This document shows, piece by piece, positions 1 through 8,382 of a stretch of 49,250 nt of DNA; positions within the stretch are counted from its first letter, which is position 1; every line of letters starts with the position of its first letter. Position numbers and translations under genes: made by a program. The notes beneath the pieces are model-generated. The model searched no databases. It was given only the letters and a program-made list of their open reading frames with translations, and was not told the DNA's origin. Source of the stretch: Streptomyces roseus (GTDB lineage Bacteria > Actinomycetota > Actinomycetes > Streptomycetales > Streptomycetaceae); NCBI RefSeq assembly GCF_001044425.1, contig NZ_LFML01000002.1, positions 1 through 49,250 on the forward strand. Reading direction: 5' to 3'.

Positions 1-399
1 GGCGGCGGCTCGGGCTCGACTCCCGGCGGCGCGGGCACGCCGGGTGGCGGGGGCTCCGGAGGCGGCGACGCGGTCCCCTCGTACTTCGTCGGCTCCTGGA
101 ACTACGCGGCCCAGTTCAACATCGACCAGCCGGTCACGGTGACCATCGCGCGGTCCGGGGCGGTCCGGCTGATCAGCGATTCCAACATGGGCCACTGCGA
201 GAACATCGCCAAGGTGGTCTCGGTGGCCTCCGGCGGCAGCAGGATCAACATCGGTTCGGCGGCCGTGGACAAGAGCAAGTCGAACAGCCAGTTCTGCGGG
301 GTGCTGGACGCGTCGTTCTTCACGAAGAGCGAGCCGAGCGGGATCCAGCACAACGTGGGGCCCTCGCACGGGGAGGGCTACTACTACCAGCGGTCCTGA
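1..399 (+). CDS. C-terminal part of an extracellular Gly/Ser-linker protein (5' end outside window)
   Basis: The frame is open from base 1 and ends in TGA at 397-399, so only the last 132 residues are seen. The first 25 or so residues are a Gly/Ser/Thr/Pro linker, followed by a compact domain of about 105 residues starting around FVGSWNYAAQFNI, rich in beta-type sequence and with two cysteines that could form a disulfide. Such linker-plus-small-domain tails are found on extracellular parts of actinobacterial serine/threonine kinases and other membrane-anchored proteins, but no kinase sequence is visible here, so the identity is inference. The next gene starts 81 bases downstream behind its own operators, so the two are probably separate transcription units. 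Confidence 0.6.
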   Translation, partial: GGGSGSTPGGAGTPGGGGSGGGDAVPSYFVGSWNYAAQFNIDQPVTVTIARSGAVRLISDSNMGHCENIAKVVSVASGGSRINIGSAAVDKSKSNSQFCGVLDASFFTKSEPSGIQHNVGPSHGEGYYYQRS

Positions 400-426
400 T
401 CCCCCCGCCCACGATCGCGGCGAAGG

Positions 427-434
427 AACACGTT
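427..434. promoter_or_regulatory. Weak AACnnGTT core (second KstR-like half element)
   Basis: The core AACACGTT matches the inner part of the KstR consensus TnnAACnnGTTnnA, but the outer T and A are missing. Its centre is 31 bases, about three helical turns, upstream of the better site at 455-468. It may be an auxiliary site or chance. Confidence 0.3.
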
Positions 435-435
435 T

Positions 436-454
436 ATCTGACCTTCCGTCAGAT
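436..454. promoter_or_regulatory. Inverted repeat ATCTGAC-N5-GTCAGAT, probable operator
   Basis: Perfect 7-bp inverted repeat with a 5-base spacer in the promoter region of the acyl-CoA dehydrogenase gene, directly abutting the KstR-like site. A repeat of the same design, TCCTGAC-N5-GTCAGGA, lies at 17039-17057 before the MaoC operon. The shared CTGAC-N5-GTCAG design suggests one dimeric repressor; its identity is unknown. Confidence 0.6.
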
Positions 455-468
455 TGAAACGTGTTCTA
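455..468. promoter_or_regulatory. KstR-like operator upstream of the acyl-CoA dehydrogenase operon
   Basis: The 14-mer TGAAACGTGTTCTA fits the KstR consensus TnnAACnnGTTnnA at every fixed position. KstR is the TetR-family repressor of cholesterol catabolism in mycobacteria and rhodococci. The site ends 11 bases before the ATG of a gene resembling FadE34, a member of that regulon in Mycobacterium tuberculosis, so position and content agree. No KstR gene lies in the window; the TetR gene at 30763-31407 is remote. Confidence 0.65.
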
Positions 469-479
469 GTCTGCCGCGC

Positions 480-2612
480 ATGGGCATCGGAATCACGCAA
501 GTGCAGCGGGAGTTGGCCGAGGCCGTGCGCGGCTGGGTGGCGCGCGCCGTGCCGCCCGAGGAGGTGCGCAAACTGCTCGACACCCCGCCGCGGACCGGGG
601 TGCGGCCCGCGTACTGGGACGCGATGGCCGCGCAGGGGCTGCTGGAGCCGCACCGGGAGGGCGGCACCCTGCTCGACCTCGCCGTGGTCGTCGAGGAGGC
701 CGCCCGGGCGGCGCTGCCCGGGGCCTTCCTGCCGAGCGCGCTGGCCTCCGTACTGCTGGAGCGGGCCGGGGTCGAGCCCCTCGCGGGGCGGGTCGGCGCC
801 GTCGCCCTCGGCCCCGGCAGCCTGACCGCCGTCGCCGTCGAGGGTGGCGGGCACCTCCTCGACGGGCTCGCGCCCCCGGTGCTCGGCGCCGGCGAGGCCG
901 ACCTCGTCCTGCTCGCCGCCGAGGCCGCGCACGGCACGTGCTGGTTCGCAGTGGACGCGGCCGCGCTGGACATCCGTACGCATGACAGCGCCGACCCGAC
1001 CCGGCCCACCGCCGAGGTGCGCGCCCGGGGGGTCACCGTCACGGCCGACCGGGCCCTCGCTCTCGACGCGGCCCTCGTCCGCGACCTGGCCTGCGCGCTG
1101 TTCGCCGCCGACGCCTGCGGCACCGCCGCCTGGGCGCTGCACACCGCCGCCGAGTACGCCAAGGTCCGCGAGCAGTTCGGGCGTCCGATCGGGCGGTTCC
1201 AGGGCGTCAAGCACCTGTGCGCCGACATGCTCGTACGCCTCGAACAGGCCCGGGCCCTGGCCTGGGACGCCGCCGGTGCGGCCGACGAGCCGGCGGACGT
1301 GCGCTCGCTCGTGGCCGCGCTCGCCGCCGGGACCGCCCTCGACGCCGCCTACTCCTGCGCCAAGGACTGCATCCAGATCCTCGGCGGGATCGGCTTCACC
1401 TGGGAGCACGACGCCCACATCCACCTGCGGCGCGCGATCGTCGCACGCCAGCTGCTCGGCGCCGGGGACGGGCACCGCGTACGGGCGGTGCGGCTCGCGG
1501 CCGGCGGCGCGCGGCGGGAGCTGCGCCTCGAGCTCCCCGCGCGGGCCGAGGCGTACCGGGAGCGGGCGAAGGCCGTCATCGAGGACGCGCGCGGCCTCGA
1601 CGCGGCCGCCGCCCGCCGGATCCTCGCGCCCACCGGCTATGCGGCCCCCTACCTGCCGCCCCCGTACGGGATCGGCGCCGGGCCCGTCGAACAGCTCGTC
1701 GTCCAGCAGGAGATGGCGGCGGCCGGGGTGGAGCTCGCCGACCTCGGGATCGCCACCTGGGTCGTGCCCTCGCTGCTCGCGTACGGGACCGAGGCCCAGC
1801 GGGAGGCCTACGTCCTGCCCACCCTGCGCGGGGAGGTCACCTGGTGCCAGCTCTTCTCCGAGCCGGGGGCGGGCTCGGACCTGGCCTCGCTGCGGACCAG
1901 GGCGGAGCGGCTGGCGGACGGCTCCTGGAAGGTCAACGGACAGAAGGTGTGGACGAGTTCCGCGCACAGCGCCGACTTCGGGATCCTGCTGGCCCGGACC
2001 GACCCGGCCGCGCCCAAGCACAAGGGACTCGGCTACTTCGTGGTCGACATGCGCCACACCCCGGGGATCGACGTGCGCCCGCTCAAGGAGATCACCGGCG
2101 AGGCCCTGTTCAACGAGGTCTGGTTCGACGACGTGGAACTGCCCGCGGACGCCCTCGTCGGGGCGCCCGACGGCGGATGGAAGGTCGCCCGCAACACCCT
2201 CGGAAACGAGCGGGTCCACATGGCCGACCAGATGACCTTCGACACGGGGCTGGAGGCGCTGATCGCCCGCTCGGCCGAGCTCGACGGGGCGTACCGGGCG
2301 CGGATCGGGGCGCTCGCCGCCGAGGCGCACGCCCTCGCCTGCATCGGGCTGCGCACCACGCTCCAGCAGGTGTCGGGGCTGGAGCCGGGGGCCGGGGCCT
2401 CCGTACGCAAGCTCGTCCAGACCCCGCACCAGCAGCGGACCGCCGAGCTCGCGCTCGAACTGCTGGGCCCGGCGGGCGCGGTGCGGGAGGGGGCGGGGGA
2501 GCGGGCGGTGCACGGGATGCTCATGTCCCGCTGCCTGACCATCGCCGGGGGCACCACGCAGGTCCAGCTCAACGTCGTCGCCGAGCGGATCCTCGGCCTC
2601 CCCAGGGACTGA
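480..2612 (+). CDS. Fused double acyl-CoA dehydrogenase, FadE34/ChsE3-like
   Basis: 710-aa FAD-dependent acyl-CoA dehydrogenase with two dehydrogenase modules in one chain. The N-terminal module (about 1-340) has the C-terminal helical-domain signatures QFGRPIGRFQGVKH (about 230) and ILGGIGFTWEHD (about 300). The second module (about 360-710) has the flavin/substrate signature CQLFSEPGAGSDLA (about 456) and KVNGQKVWTSSAHSADF. In the final motif the usual YEGT is AGGT, so the classical glutamate base at that place is absent. Length and double-module plan match mycobacterial FadE34 (ChsE3, about 711 aa), which dehydrogenates steroid side-chain CoA esters; the exact substrate here is inference. 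No Shine-Dalgarno is seen before the ATG, so the mRNA may be leaderless. It stands 9 bases upstream of the thiolase gene, its operon partner. Confidence 0.85.
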   Translation: MGIGITQVQRELAEAVRGWVARAVPPEEVRKLLDTPPRTGVRPAYWDAMAAQGLLEPHREGGTLLDLAVVVEEAARAALPGAFLPSALASVLLERAGVEPLAGRVGAVALGPGSLTAVAVEGGGHLLDGLAPPVLGAGEADLVLLAAEAAHGTCWFAVDAAALDIRTHDSADPTRPTAEVRARGVTVTADRALALDAALVRDLACALFAADACGTAAWALHTAAEYAKVREQFGRPIGRFQGVKHLCADMLVRLEQARALAWDAAGAADEPADVRSLVAALAAGTALDAAYSCAKDCIQILGGIGFTWEHDAHIHLRRAIVARQLLGAGDGHRVRAVRLAAGGARRELRLELPARAEAYRERAKAVIEDARGLDAAAARRILAPTGYAAPYLPPPYGIGAGPVEQLVVQQEMAAAGVELADLGIATWVVPSLLAYGTEAQREAYVLPTLRGEVTWCQLFSEPGAGSDLASLRTRAERLADGSWKVNGQKVWTSSAHSADFGILLARTDPAAPKHKGLGYFVVDMRHTPGIDVRPLKEITGEALFNEVWFDDVELPADALVGAPDGGWKVARNTLGNERVHMADQMTFDTGLEALIARSAELDGAYRARIGALAAEAHALACIGLRTTLQQVSGLEPGAGASVRKLVQTPHQQRTAELALELLGPAGAVREGAGERAVHGMLMSRCLTIAGGTTQVQLNVVAERILGLPRD

Positions 2613-2621
2613 AGGGCAGCA

Positions 2622-3815
2622 GTGATGAAGTCGTACATCGTGGGCGTCGGCATGACCAGGTTCGAGAAGCCGCAGTCGCGGGACTGGCAGTACTGGGACA
2701 TGGCGAAGGAGGCCGGGACGGCGGCGCTGGCGGACGCGGGGATCGCGTACGGCCAGGTGGAACAGGTCCCGGTGGGGTACTGCTTCCAGGTCTCCACGGC
2801 CGGCCAGCGGGCCGCGTACGAGCTGGGGCTGAGCGGGGTCCCGGTCTACAACGTGAACAACAACTGTGCGACGGGCTCGACCGCGCTGATGATGGCGCGG
2901 CAGTTCGTGGAGGGCGGGATCAGCGACTGCGTGCTGGCGCTGGGCTTCGAGCAGATGAAGAAGGGCGCCCTGGGCGGCGGCGCCGACGGGGGAGACTTCA
3001 AGACCTCGCCGGTGGCCCGGCACTACGGGATCATGGCCGCCGGGCACGGCTTCGAGATGTCCCCGCCGACCGCGCAGATCTTCGGGAACGCGGCCCGCGA
3101 GCACATGGAGCGGTACGGGACCACGGCCGCGCAGCTGGCGATGGTGGGGGCCAAGAACCACCGGCACTCGGCGGACAACCCGAACGCGCAGTTCCGGGAC
3201 GTGTACACGGTGGACGAGGTCCTCGGGGCCAAGCCGATCCACGCGCCGCTGACCAAGCTCCAGTGCTCGCCGACCTCGGACGGGGCGGCGGCCGCGGTCG
3301 TCGTCTCGGAGCGGTTCGTGGTGCGGCACGGGCTGCACGACAAGGCGGTGGAGATCGTCGCGCAGGCGATGACGACGGACACGGAGGCCTCGTTCGCCTC
3401 CGGCTCCTGCATCGACGTGGTCGGCAAGCCGATGACGCGGGCGGCGGGCCGGCAGGTCTTCGAGTCCTCCGGACTGGGGATCGAGGACGTGGACGTGATC
3501 GAGCTGCACGACTGCTTCTCGATCAACGAGCTGCTGACGTACGAGGCGCTGGGCATGTGCGCGGAGGGCGCCGCCGGGAAGCTGGTGGAGTCGGGCGCGA
3601 CCACGTACGGCGGGCGGTGGGTGGTGAACCCCTCCGGGGGCCTGATCTCCAAGGGCCACCCGCTGGGGGCGACGGGCCTGGCGCAGGCGGCGGAACTGGT
3701 CTGGCAGCTCCGCGGCCAGGCGGGCCCCCGCCAGGTGGACGGCGCCCGCGTCGGCCTCGCCCACAACATAGGCCTGGGCGGCGCGGCGGTGGTAACGCTG
3801 CTACGCCGGTCCTGA
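2622..3815 (+). CDS. SCPx/Ltp-type thiolase (nonspecific lipid-transfer protein family)
   Basis: About 396 aa, the usual length for the thiolase-like lipid-transfer protein family. The active-site region [14 protein letters not shown] carries the nucleophilic cysteine near residue 81; later come [10 protein letters not shown] and the C-terminal [14 protein letters not shown] motif with the catalytic histidine. There is no SCP2 sterol-carrier domain after the thiolase fold. Family members thiolyse or retro-aldol cleave branched or steroid side-chain acyl-CoA esters in the cytoplasm, fitting the FadE34-like gene just upstream. GTG at 2622 and ATG at 2625 are adjacent starts; GAAGGG at 2611-2616 sits better for the ATG. 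Transcription probably ends at the long palindrome at 3837-3868. Confidence 0.85.
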   Translation: MMKSYIVGVGMTRFEKPQSRDWQYWDMAKEAGTAALADAGIAYGQVEQVPVGYCFQVSTAGQRAAYELGLSGVPVYNVNNNCATGSTALMMARQFVEGGISDCVLALGFEQMKKGALGGGADGGDFKTSPVARHYGIMAAGHGFEMSPPTAQIFGNAAREHMERYGTTAAQLAMVGAKNHRHSADNPNAQFRDVYTVDEVLGAKPIHAPLTKLQCSPTSDGAAAAVVVSERFVVRHGLHDKAVEIVAQAMTTDTEASFASGSCIDVVGKPMTRAAGRQVFESSGLGIEDVDVIELHDCFSINELLTYEALGMCAEGAAGKLVESGATTYGGRWVVNPSGGLISKGHPLGATGLAQAAELVWQLRGQAGPRQVDGARVGLAHNIGLGGAAVVTLLRRS

Positions 3816-3836
3816 CCCGGCAAGGCCCGGCCAGGA

Positions 3837-3868
3837 CGGTCTCCCTGCCCCGCGGGGCAGGGAGACCG
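3837..3868. terminator. Bidirectional hairpin terminator between convergent genes
   Basis: Perfect 32-bp palindrome with arms beginning CGGTCTCCCTGCCCCG and no separate loop. It lies between the thiolase stop (3815) and the end of the convergent LamG/ricin gene (3887). There is no U-tract, as is common for high-GC actinobacteria. It also marks the left edge of the toxin block. Confidence 0.75.
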
Positions 3869-3886
3869 CCGTCGTGCGGGGGGCCG

Positions 3887-6800
3887 CTACGGAGCGGGGA
3901 CGGGCAGAGACGCTGTGGTCAGTGCCGGGACGGCCCAACGCTGGGCGTTGGAGAGGTTGCAGTCGTACAGCCAGAGCTGGGTGCCTGGAGTGGTGTTGTA
4001 GTCGCCGAGATCGATGCAGCGCCCTGAGACCGGGTTGTAGAAGGAGCCGTCGGCCCGAGGAACGAACTGCTGGTTCGGGCTGTCGTGGCAGGTGTAGAGC
4101 ATGAGCAGGGTGGTGTTGGCCGTCCCGGCGTTGCTGGCGTCGACGCACTTGCCCTGGATGCGGAGGGTGCCGTCGCCTCGGACCTCGCAACTCTGGGCCG
4201 GGGTGCCGTTGCACCGGGCGATCTGGATCCTGTTGCCGTCGTCGGGCCTGCCGTAGTCGTTGTCGATGCAGTTGGCGGGCGCGGAGGTCAGGCTGATGGG
4301 GCCGGCGGTGCCGGGGGCGGTGGGGGCAGCGGCGTAGGGGTAGACGGCGAAGTTGCTGATGCCGCCCGTGAGGCTGTCCTGCGGCGCCCCGTTGGCCTTG
4401 AACCGGCCGAAGACGAGCGGCCCGCTGGAAGCCGGACTGGCGGATGCCTGGTGCTGGCCTGTGCTGGCCAGGACACCGTTGACGTACAGGCTCATGAGGC
4501 CGCTTTGGGCGTTGTAGACGGCGGTCAGGTGAGTCCAGGCATTAGGCGTGAACCGCGCGGCGTCGTTGGCGGCATAGGTGTAGTCGAACGGCCATCCATC
4601 GGAGTCGGCGGTCGCCAGGGCGAAATGCCACTGGGAGGAGTTGGCATCCGCGTAGAGGAAGAACGAACTGGTGCGGTTCATGTCCTGACTGGCGACGATG
4701 CTCGTCTTGGATCCGGGCTTGGCCCACGTGCTGATGGTGAAGCTCTTTTGGGTGTCCACGACGGGGCCGTTGACCGTGATCGTCGACTGGGACCCCTTGA
4801 ACTCCGGATACGAGGTCTCCACGCCGCCGATGGAGCCGGTCGACCACGTCACGCCGGACGCTGTCGCAGGGTACTTGCCGTCGGTGCTGGGAGTGATGCC
4901 GCCGCTCTGGCCGGTCAGCTTCCACTGGGCTGACGGCACGTTGAGGTTGCCGAGGGAAAGGGCGGTCGGCGAGAAGCCGGTGCTCGTCCCGCTGAAGGCC
5001 AGGAGCTGCTGGTTGGCATTGATTGCCCACAGGTCGGCACGTCCGTCGCCGTTCAGATCCCCGTAGGAGCCGACCTGCGGGTACGCCGACGCGTCGAGCG
5101 TTGCGATGGCGGCCGAGGGCGTCTGTGCGGAGGGCGGTGCGAGCAGTGTGGTCGGGATGCCATTGGCATCGAACTTCAACGCGTAGCTGTGGATGCGGCC
5201 GGTGACATCGTCGCGCGCCCACAGTGTCGGGGTGGCACCGACCTTCCCCGGCGCGATGAGGGTGGTACGTGACCAGTCGCCGGAGCTGAGCAGCATGCCC
5301 TTGTCGAGGTGCGAGCCGCCGAGCGAGCTACCGGGGTAATACCACAGACGGTTGTCCTCGACGGTCATCAGATCCGCGAGCCCACCGGGATTGTCGAAGC
5401 TGCCGGGAGCGAGGATCTGGGAGACCTTCGACCAGTCCGCGGCATACCCGGTGCACTGAGCCGCCGGATTGCACGCCGGTTTGGACGGGATGGGCATCAC
5501 GCTCTGGGTCAGGCTGAAGTGTCCGGGCGTGCCGCCGATCGCAGATGCGTCGTTGCCGTACGCGTACAGCTGATGGGTGTTCCGGTTGTAGGCGAAGATG
5601 TCATCGACGCCGGACTGGCTGAGGCTTCCGCGGTGGGTGACGAGGTAGTTGTCCCAGCCCGTCTTGTCGGGACTCTGGGCCGATGTCGACGCCGTGATCG
5701 CGGTGGCTGAGGCGTCTGTGTTGCCGGGGATGAGGAGCAGGCTGCCGCTGCCGCTGCGGTCGGGCCGGAGCGTGTCGGGTATCCCGTCCCCTGTCACGTC
5801 TCCGGCCGTGACCGGAGCCGCCGGGTTCCAAGGTGCGTAGAAGCGGTATCCGGCGGGCCGGGCGTTGTTCGCCCCGTCCACGGCCTGTACGTAGAGCGTA
5901 TGGGTGCCCCACTGCTGGGCGGTGAGGTTGATCGGGATGTTGGCGGTGGCGGCGCCGTTCGCGTCGGGGGTGACGGCGATCGACTGGGCACCGGTCGGGG
6001 GGATGGGCGTGTCGAGTGAGTACTCGAACCGGCGGATGTCGCTCTTGATGCAGGCCGAGAGCTCACACCCGGCGGGGGCGACGTCCTTGCTGGAGACGGC
6101 GATGGTGATCCCGGTGTCGCCGGCGTGTGCGGTGGGCGTGCGCCCGCTGGCGAGCGGGGGGAACGCCTTCGAATCGGCGAACGCGACAGCCGTAGGCGGC
6201 GTCAGGTCGACTTTGAAGCCGCAGTACGCGGTCCAAGGGCCTTCCAGGGTGCCGTCGAAGGCTTTGACGCCCCAGCCGTACGCGTGGCCGTCCGTGAGCG
6301 CGATCCCGACGTTGGTGCGTGCGGTCGTCCCGGGTGCGACGTAGGTGCCTCTGGGCTGGGACACGGTGGCGGGGGCGCCGCTGCCGTTGTTCTTCATGTC
6401 GTCCCAGACCATGTACACGGGCTGGAGGTTCACGCCCTCCATGGGCGTCGTCAGGCGGGCGTTGAGGGAGAAGTTGGTGACTCCGTAGGCGGTGGAAGTC
6501 CTACCGATCCAGCCCCGAGTGCCGTTGTTGCAGGCGGCGCCGGCAGGGTTTACGGAGTCGGGGGTGGTGCTCACGGAGTCCGGAGCGTACGGCGGGATGT
6601 CGAAGACCGTCACGAGGTACGGGTTGGTGCTGAACCGCATGAAGCCGAGGTTCGACATCGTCTTGCTGCTGTCGCCGTAGAGACCGAAGGTCCAGGTGTC
6701 GGCGTCCTGCGACGCCCCTTGCCTGATGCGATCGGTGACGTCGAAGTTGGCGCTCTTGTAGCCGCAGTCGTTGGCAGGGCTGGCGCTGGAGATCTGCTGA

Positions 6801-8137
6801 GTCGCGATCGTGGCGATCGCAGCAGGCCGCTTGTTCCAGTTCGTACCGCTGTTGATGCCGTTCGTGTGCTTCAGGGTGAGCGGCCACGTGTTCGAGCAGC
6901 CGTGGTCCGCGCCGTAGGTCTCGGTGAGGTACAGAGTCGACTTCTGGATCACCATCTGAGGCGTGAGCGCGCTCGTGTTGATCTCGAAGAACGACTCCTG
7001 CATCCCAAAGCAGTTGGAGGTGTACTGCTGGTAGCCGACGCCTTCGCCCCAGTCCTGAGCGGTGTCGTAGGTGTTTGCTCCCGGGCAGCCTTCCTGAGCC
7101 ACCACGTAATGGCCCGTCCCCGAGGTCACGGGGTTGACCACGGGGTCGATGAAGACCGGGTAGGCAGTCGTCGACCCTGTCAGCAACCCCAGGTCAGGGG
7201 TCAGGGTGATGGCTTCAGGCTGCGCCGAGATGGTGATCGGCTTCACCTGGGCGCCTTCTCCGGGGCTGGTGGCCGACGATCGCCCCGGGAACTCGACGAG
7301 AGGAGCCGGAGGAGTCCCCGTGCCCTCAGAGGCCGCCGCACTGCGGCCGGTGACGAAGCTCTTGCTCGCAGGAGCCTGCTGCTTGGCGGAGCTCGAATCC
7401 CACATGAGGGGGGTGGCGCTGGTGAAGGCCGTCGCTCCCTCAGGCGTGGTTGCCTGGAGATTGCCGGCTTCGTCGCTGCCCACGGTCAGACCGGCGGCCT
7501 GTGTGGCGAGCCGCAGGCTGCGCAGCGCCGGATTCGCCGCAGCCTCGGCGTTGTGGACGATCAGCACCTCGCTGAACGCCCCCTGCTCGCTGACGGATGC
7601 CTGGAGGTCCACTCCGGGGAAGACGTTCGGGTACAGGGCGCTGCTGCCGCTGACCCGGGGGGCGGGAAGCGCGACGGGGAAGGACATGGCGAGGCGGCGG
7701 CCCTCGCCGTTTGTCAGTGTGGCCAGCGGGCCCGTACCGCCGCCGGAGAGCGAGACGCCGGCAGGTGTGGCGCGGGGGCTGTACGTCCCGTCCGCGTTGC
7801 GCTGCAGGGTGGCATCGAGGGAGCTCCACTGACCCGACTTCAGCACCCGAGCGGGCTTGATGTGTGTGGTTGTACTGAAGGTCCCGTCCGGGTTCGCGAC
7901 CGTTTCGGCGGTCGGTGTGGTCAGGGCGGTAACCGGGACCGGCTTCCGCTCTGCCTTGGCCTGCTGGAGGGCCTTCGGCAGCGCGCCTGTGGGGGGCGTG
8001 GCGGCTGTGGCGGAGTGCGCGCCGGGCGGGGCCTCAGGTGTGGCCGCGAGCGCGGCCCCCGGCATGGCGAGCATGAGCCCCAGCGATGTGATCAAGCCGA
8101 CAGTGCGTCTGGTGTGTCGATGCCGATGATGGCGCAT
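3887..8137 (-). CDS. Secreted multidomain LamG / FG-GAP / ricin-B lectin protein, partner of the Rhs gene
   Basis: 1416 aa when started at the ATG at 8137, which follows a purine-rich GGGGGGAAT and opens a clear signal peptide (basic MRHHRHRHTRR, hydrophobic core, AxA cleavage near 31). Upstream in-frame codons lack these features. Domains: an N-terminal beta-rich region; a DNRLRE-like adhesin domain (about 315-515); two calcium-loop FG-GAP/VCBS-like repeats, GDVTGDGIPD near 775 and GDLNGDGRAD near 1023; a LamG jelly-roll (about 1130-1270) with FTISTWAKPG and WTHLTAVYNA; and a C-terminal ricin-type beta-trefoil (about 1287-1410) with QQF and QRW sugar-binding repeats. It should be secreted and bind carbohydrate. 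Its promoter interlocks with that of the Rhs gene, so the two are likely co-expressed; a role in adhesion or toxin presentation is inference. Confidence 0.85.
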   Translation of the reverse strand: MRHHRHRHTRRTVGLITSLGLMLAMPGAALAATPEAPPGAHSATAATPPTGALPKALQQAKAERKPVPVTALTTPTAETVANPDGTFSTTTHIKPARVLKSGQWSSLDATLQRNADGTYSPRATPAGVSLSGGGTGPLATLTNGEGRRLAMSFPVALPAPRVSGSSALYPNVFPGVDLQASVSEQGAFSEVLIVHNAEAAANPALRSLRLATQAAGLTVGSDEAGNLQATTPEGATAFTSATPLMWDSSSAKQQAPASKSFVTGRSAAASEGTGTPPAPLVEFPGRSSATSPGEGAQVKPITISAQPEAITLTPDLGLLTGSTTAYPVFIDPVVNPVTSGTGHYVVAQEGCPGANTYDTAQDWGEGVGYQQYTSNCFGMQESFFEINTSALTPQMVIQKSTLYLTETYGADHGCSNTWPLTLKHTNGINSGTNWNKRPAAIATIATQQISSASPANDCGYKSANFDVTDRIRQGASQDADTWTFGLYGDSSKTMSNLGFMRFSTNPYLVTVFDIPPYAPDSVSTTPDSVNPAGAACNNGTRGWIGRTSTAYGVTNFSLNARLTTPMEGVNLQPVYMVWDDMKNNGSGAPATVSQPRGTYVAPGTTARTNVGIALTDGHAYGWGVKAFDGTLEGPWTAYCGFKVDLTPPTAVAFADSKAFPPLASGRTPTAHAGDTGITIAVSSKDVAPAGCELSACIKSDIRRFEYSLDTPIPPTGAQSIAVTPDANGAATANIPINLTAQQWGTHTLYVQAVDGANNARPAGYRFYAPWNPAAPVTAGDVTGDGIPDTLRPDRSGSGSLLLIPGNTDASATAITASTSAQSPDKTGWDNYLVTHRGSLSQSGVDDIFAYNRNTHQLYAYGNDASAIGGTPGHFSLTQSVMPIPSKPACNPAAQCTGYAADWSKVSQILAPGSFDNPGGLADLMTVEDNRLWYYPGSSLGGSHLDKGMLLSSGDWSRTTLIAPGKVGATPTLWARDDVTGRIHSYALKFDANGIPTTLLAPPSAQTPSAAIATLDASAYPQVGSYGDLNGDGRADLWAINANQQLLAFSGTSTGFSPTALSLGNLNVPSAQWKLTGQSGGITPSTDGKYPATASGVTWSTGSIGGVETSYPEFKGSQSTITVNGPVVDTQKSFTISTWAKPGSKTSIVASQDMNRTSSFFLYADANSSQWHFALATADSDGWPFDYTYAANDAARFTPNAWTHLTAVYNAQSGLMSLYVNGVLASTGQHQASASPASSGPLVFGRFKANGAPQDSLTGGISNFAVYPYAAAPTAPGTAGPISLTSAPANCIDNDYGRPDDGNRIQIARCNGTPAQSCEVRGDGTLRIQGKCVDASNAGTANTTLLMLYTCHDSPNQQFVPRADGSFYNPVSGRCIDLGDYNTTPGTQLWLYDCNLSNAQRWAVPALTTASLPVPAP

Positions 8138-8252
8138 AAGCGCTGATTCCCCCCAAAGTAAGGCGTGCTGAAAGCTCCACCCCGGCATCCCGCATGCCGC
8201 ACTCGTCGGTCCGATCGGCGCATGGCGCCCGGGCGGGGATGGATTCGCGGGA

Positions 8253-8281
8253 AGGGTATTGCGTTTGCATGTACACAGCAA
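8253..8281 (-). promoter_or_regulatory. Promoter of the LamG/ricin gene (minus strand)
   Basis: On the minus strand a -35 TTGCTG (8281-8276) and a -10 TACCCT (8258-8253) are separated by exactly 17 bases. The predicted 5' leader is about 110 bases. It interlocks with the plus-strand promoter at 8259-8287. Confidence 0.55.
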
Positions 8282-8287
8282 TACTGT
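8259..8287 (+). promoter_or_regulatory. Promoter of the Rhs toxin gene (plus strand), interlocking with the divergent one
   Basis: -35 TTGCGT (8259-8264) and -10 TACTGT (8282-8287) have a 17-base spacer. Its -35 lies next to the -10 of the opposite promoter and vice versa, so two polymerases could not sit here together and one regulator could control both. Predicted leader is about 90 bases. Confidence 0.55.
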
Positions 8288-8382
8288 TCCGCTGATCTTA
8301 CGGGGCCCGCCGTGGCCCCTTCTTTCTTTCGGCCCTGTCGGGCCGCGCACTTGGGGTGGGGACTGTCGAGGTGCGTACATCG

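Noticed and set aside
32..70. Gly-rich start of the window as a collagen-like repeat
   Set aside because: Too short and irregular; a flexible linker explains it.
384..3764. Open frame of 1126 codons on the minus strand opposite the dehydrogenase and thiolase
   Set aside because: Arg/Gly/Pro-rich translation without motifs; it is the high-GC shadow of two well recognised plus-strand genes.
1217..4027. 936-codon plus-strand frame crossing two genes
   Set aside because: Off-frame, Arg-rich, and runs through the terminator at 3837-3868.
6125..8146. Open frame of 673 codons on the plus strand opposite the LamG/ricin gene
   Set aside because: No ribosome site or domain; antisense to a gene with signal peptide and several known domains.
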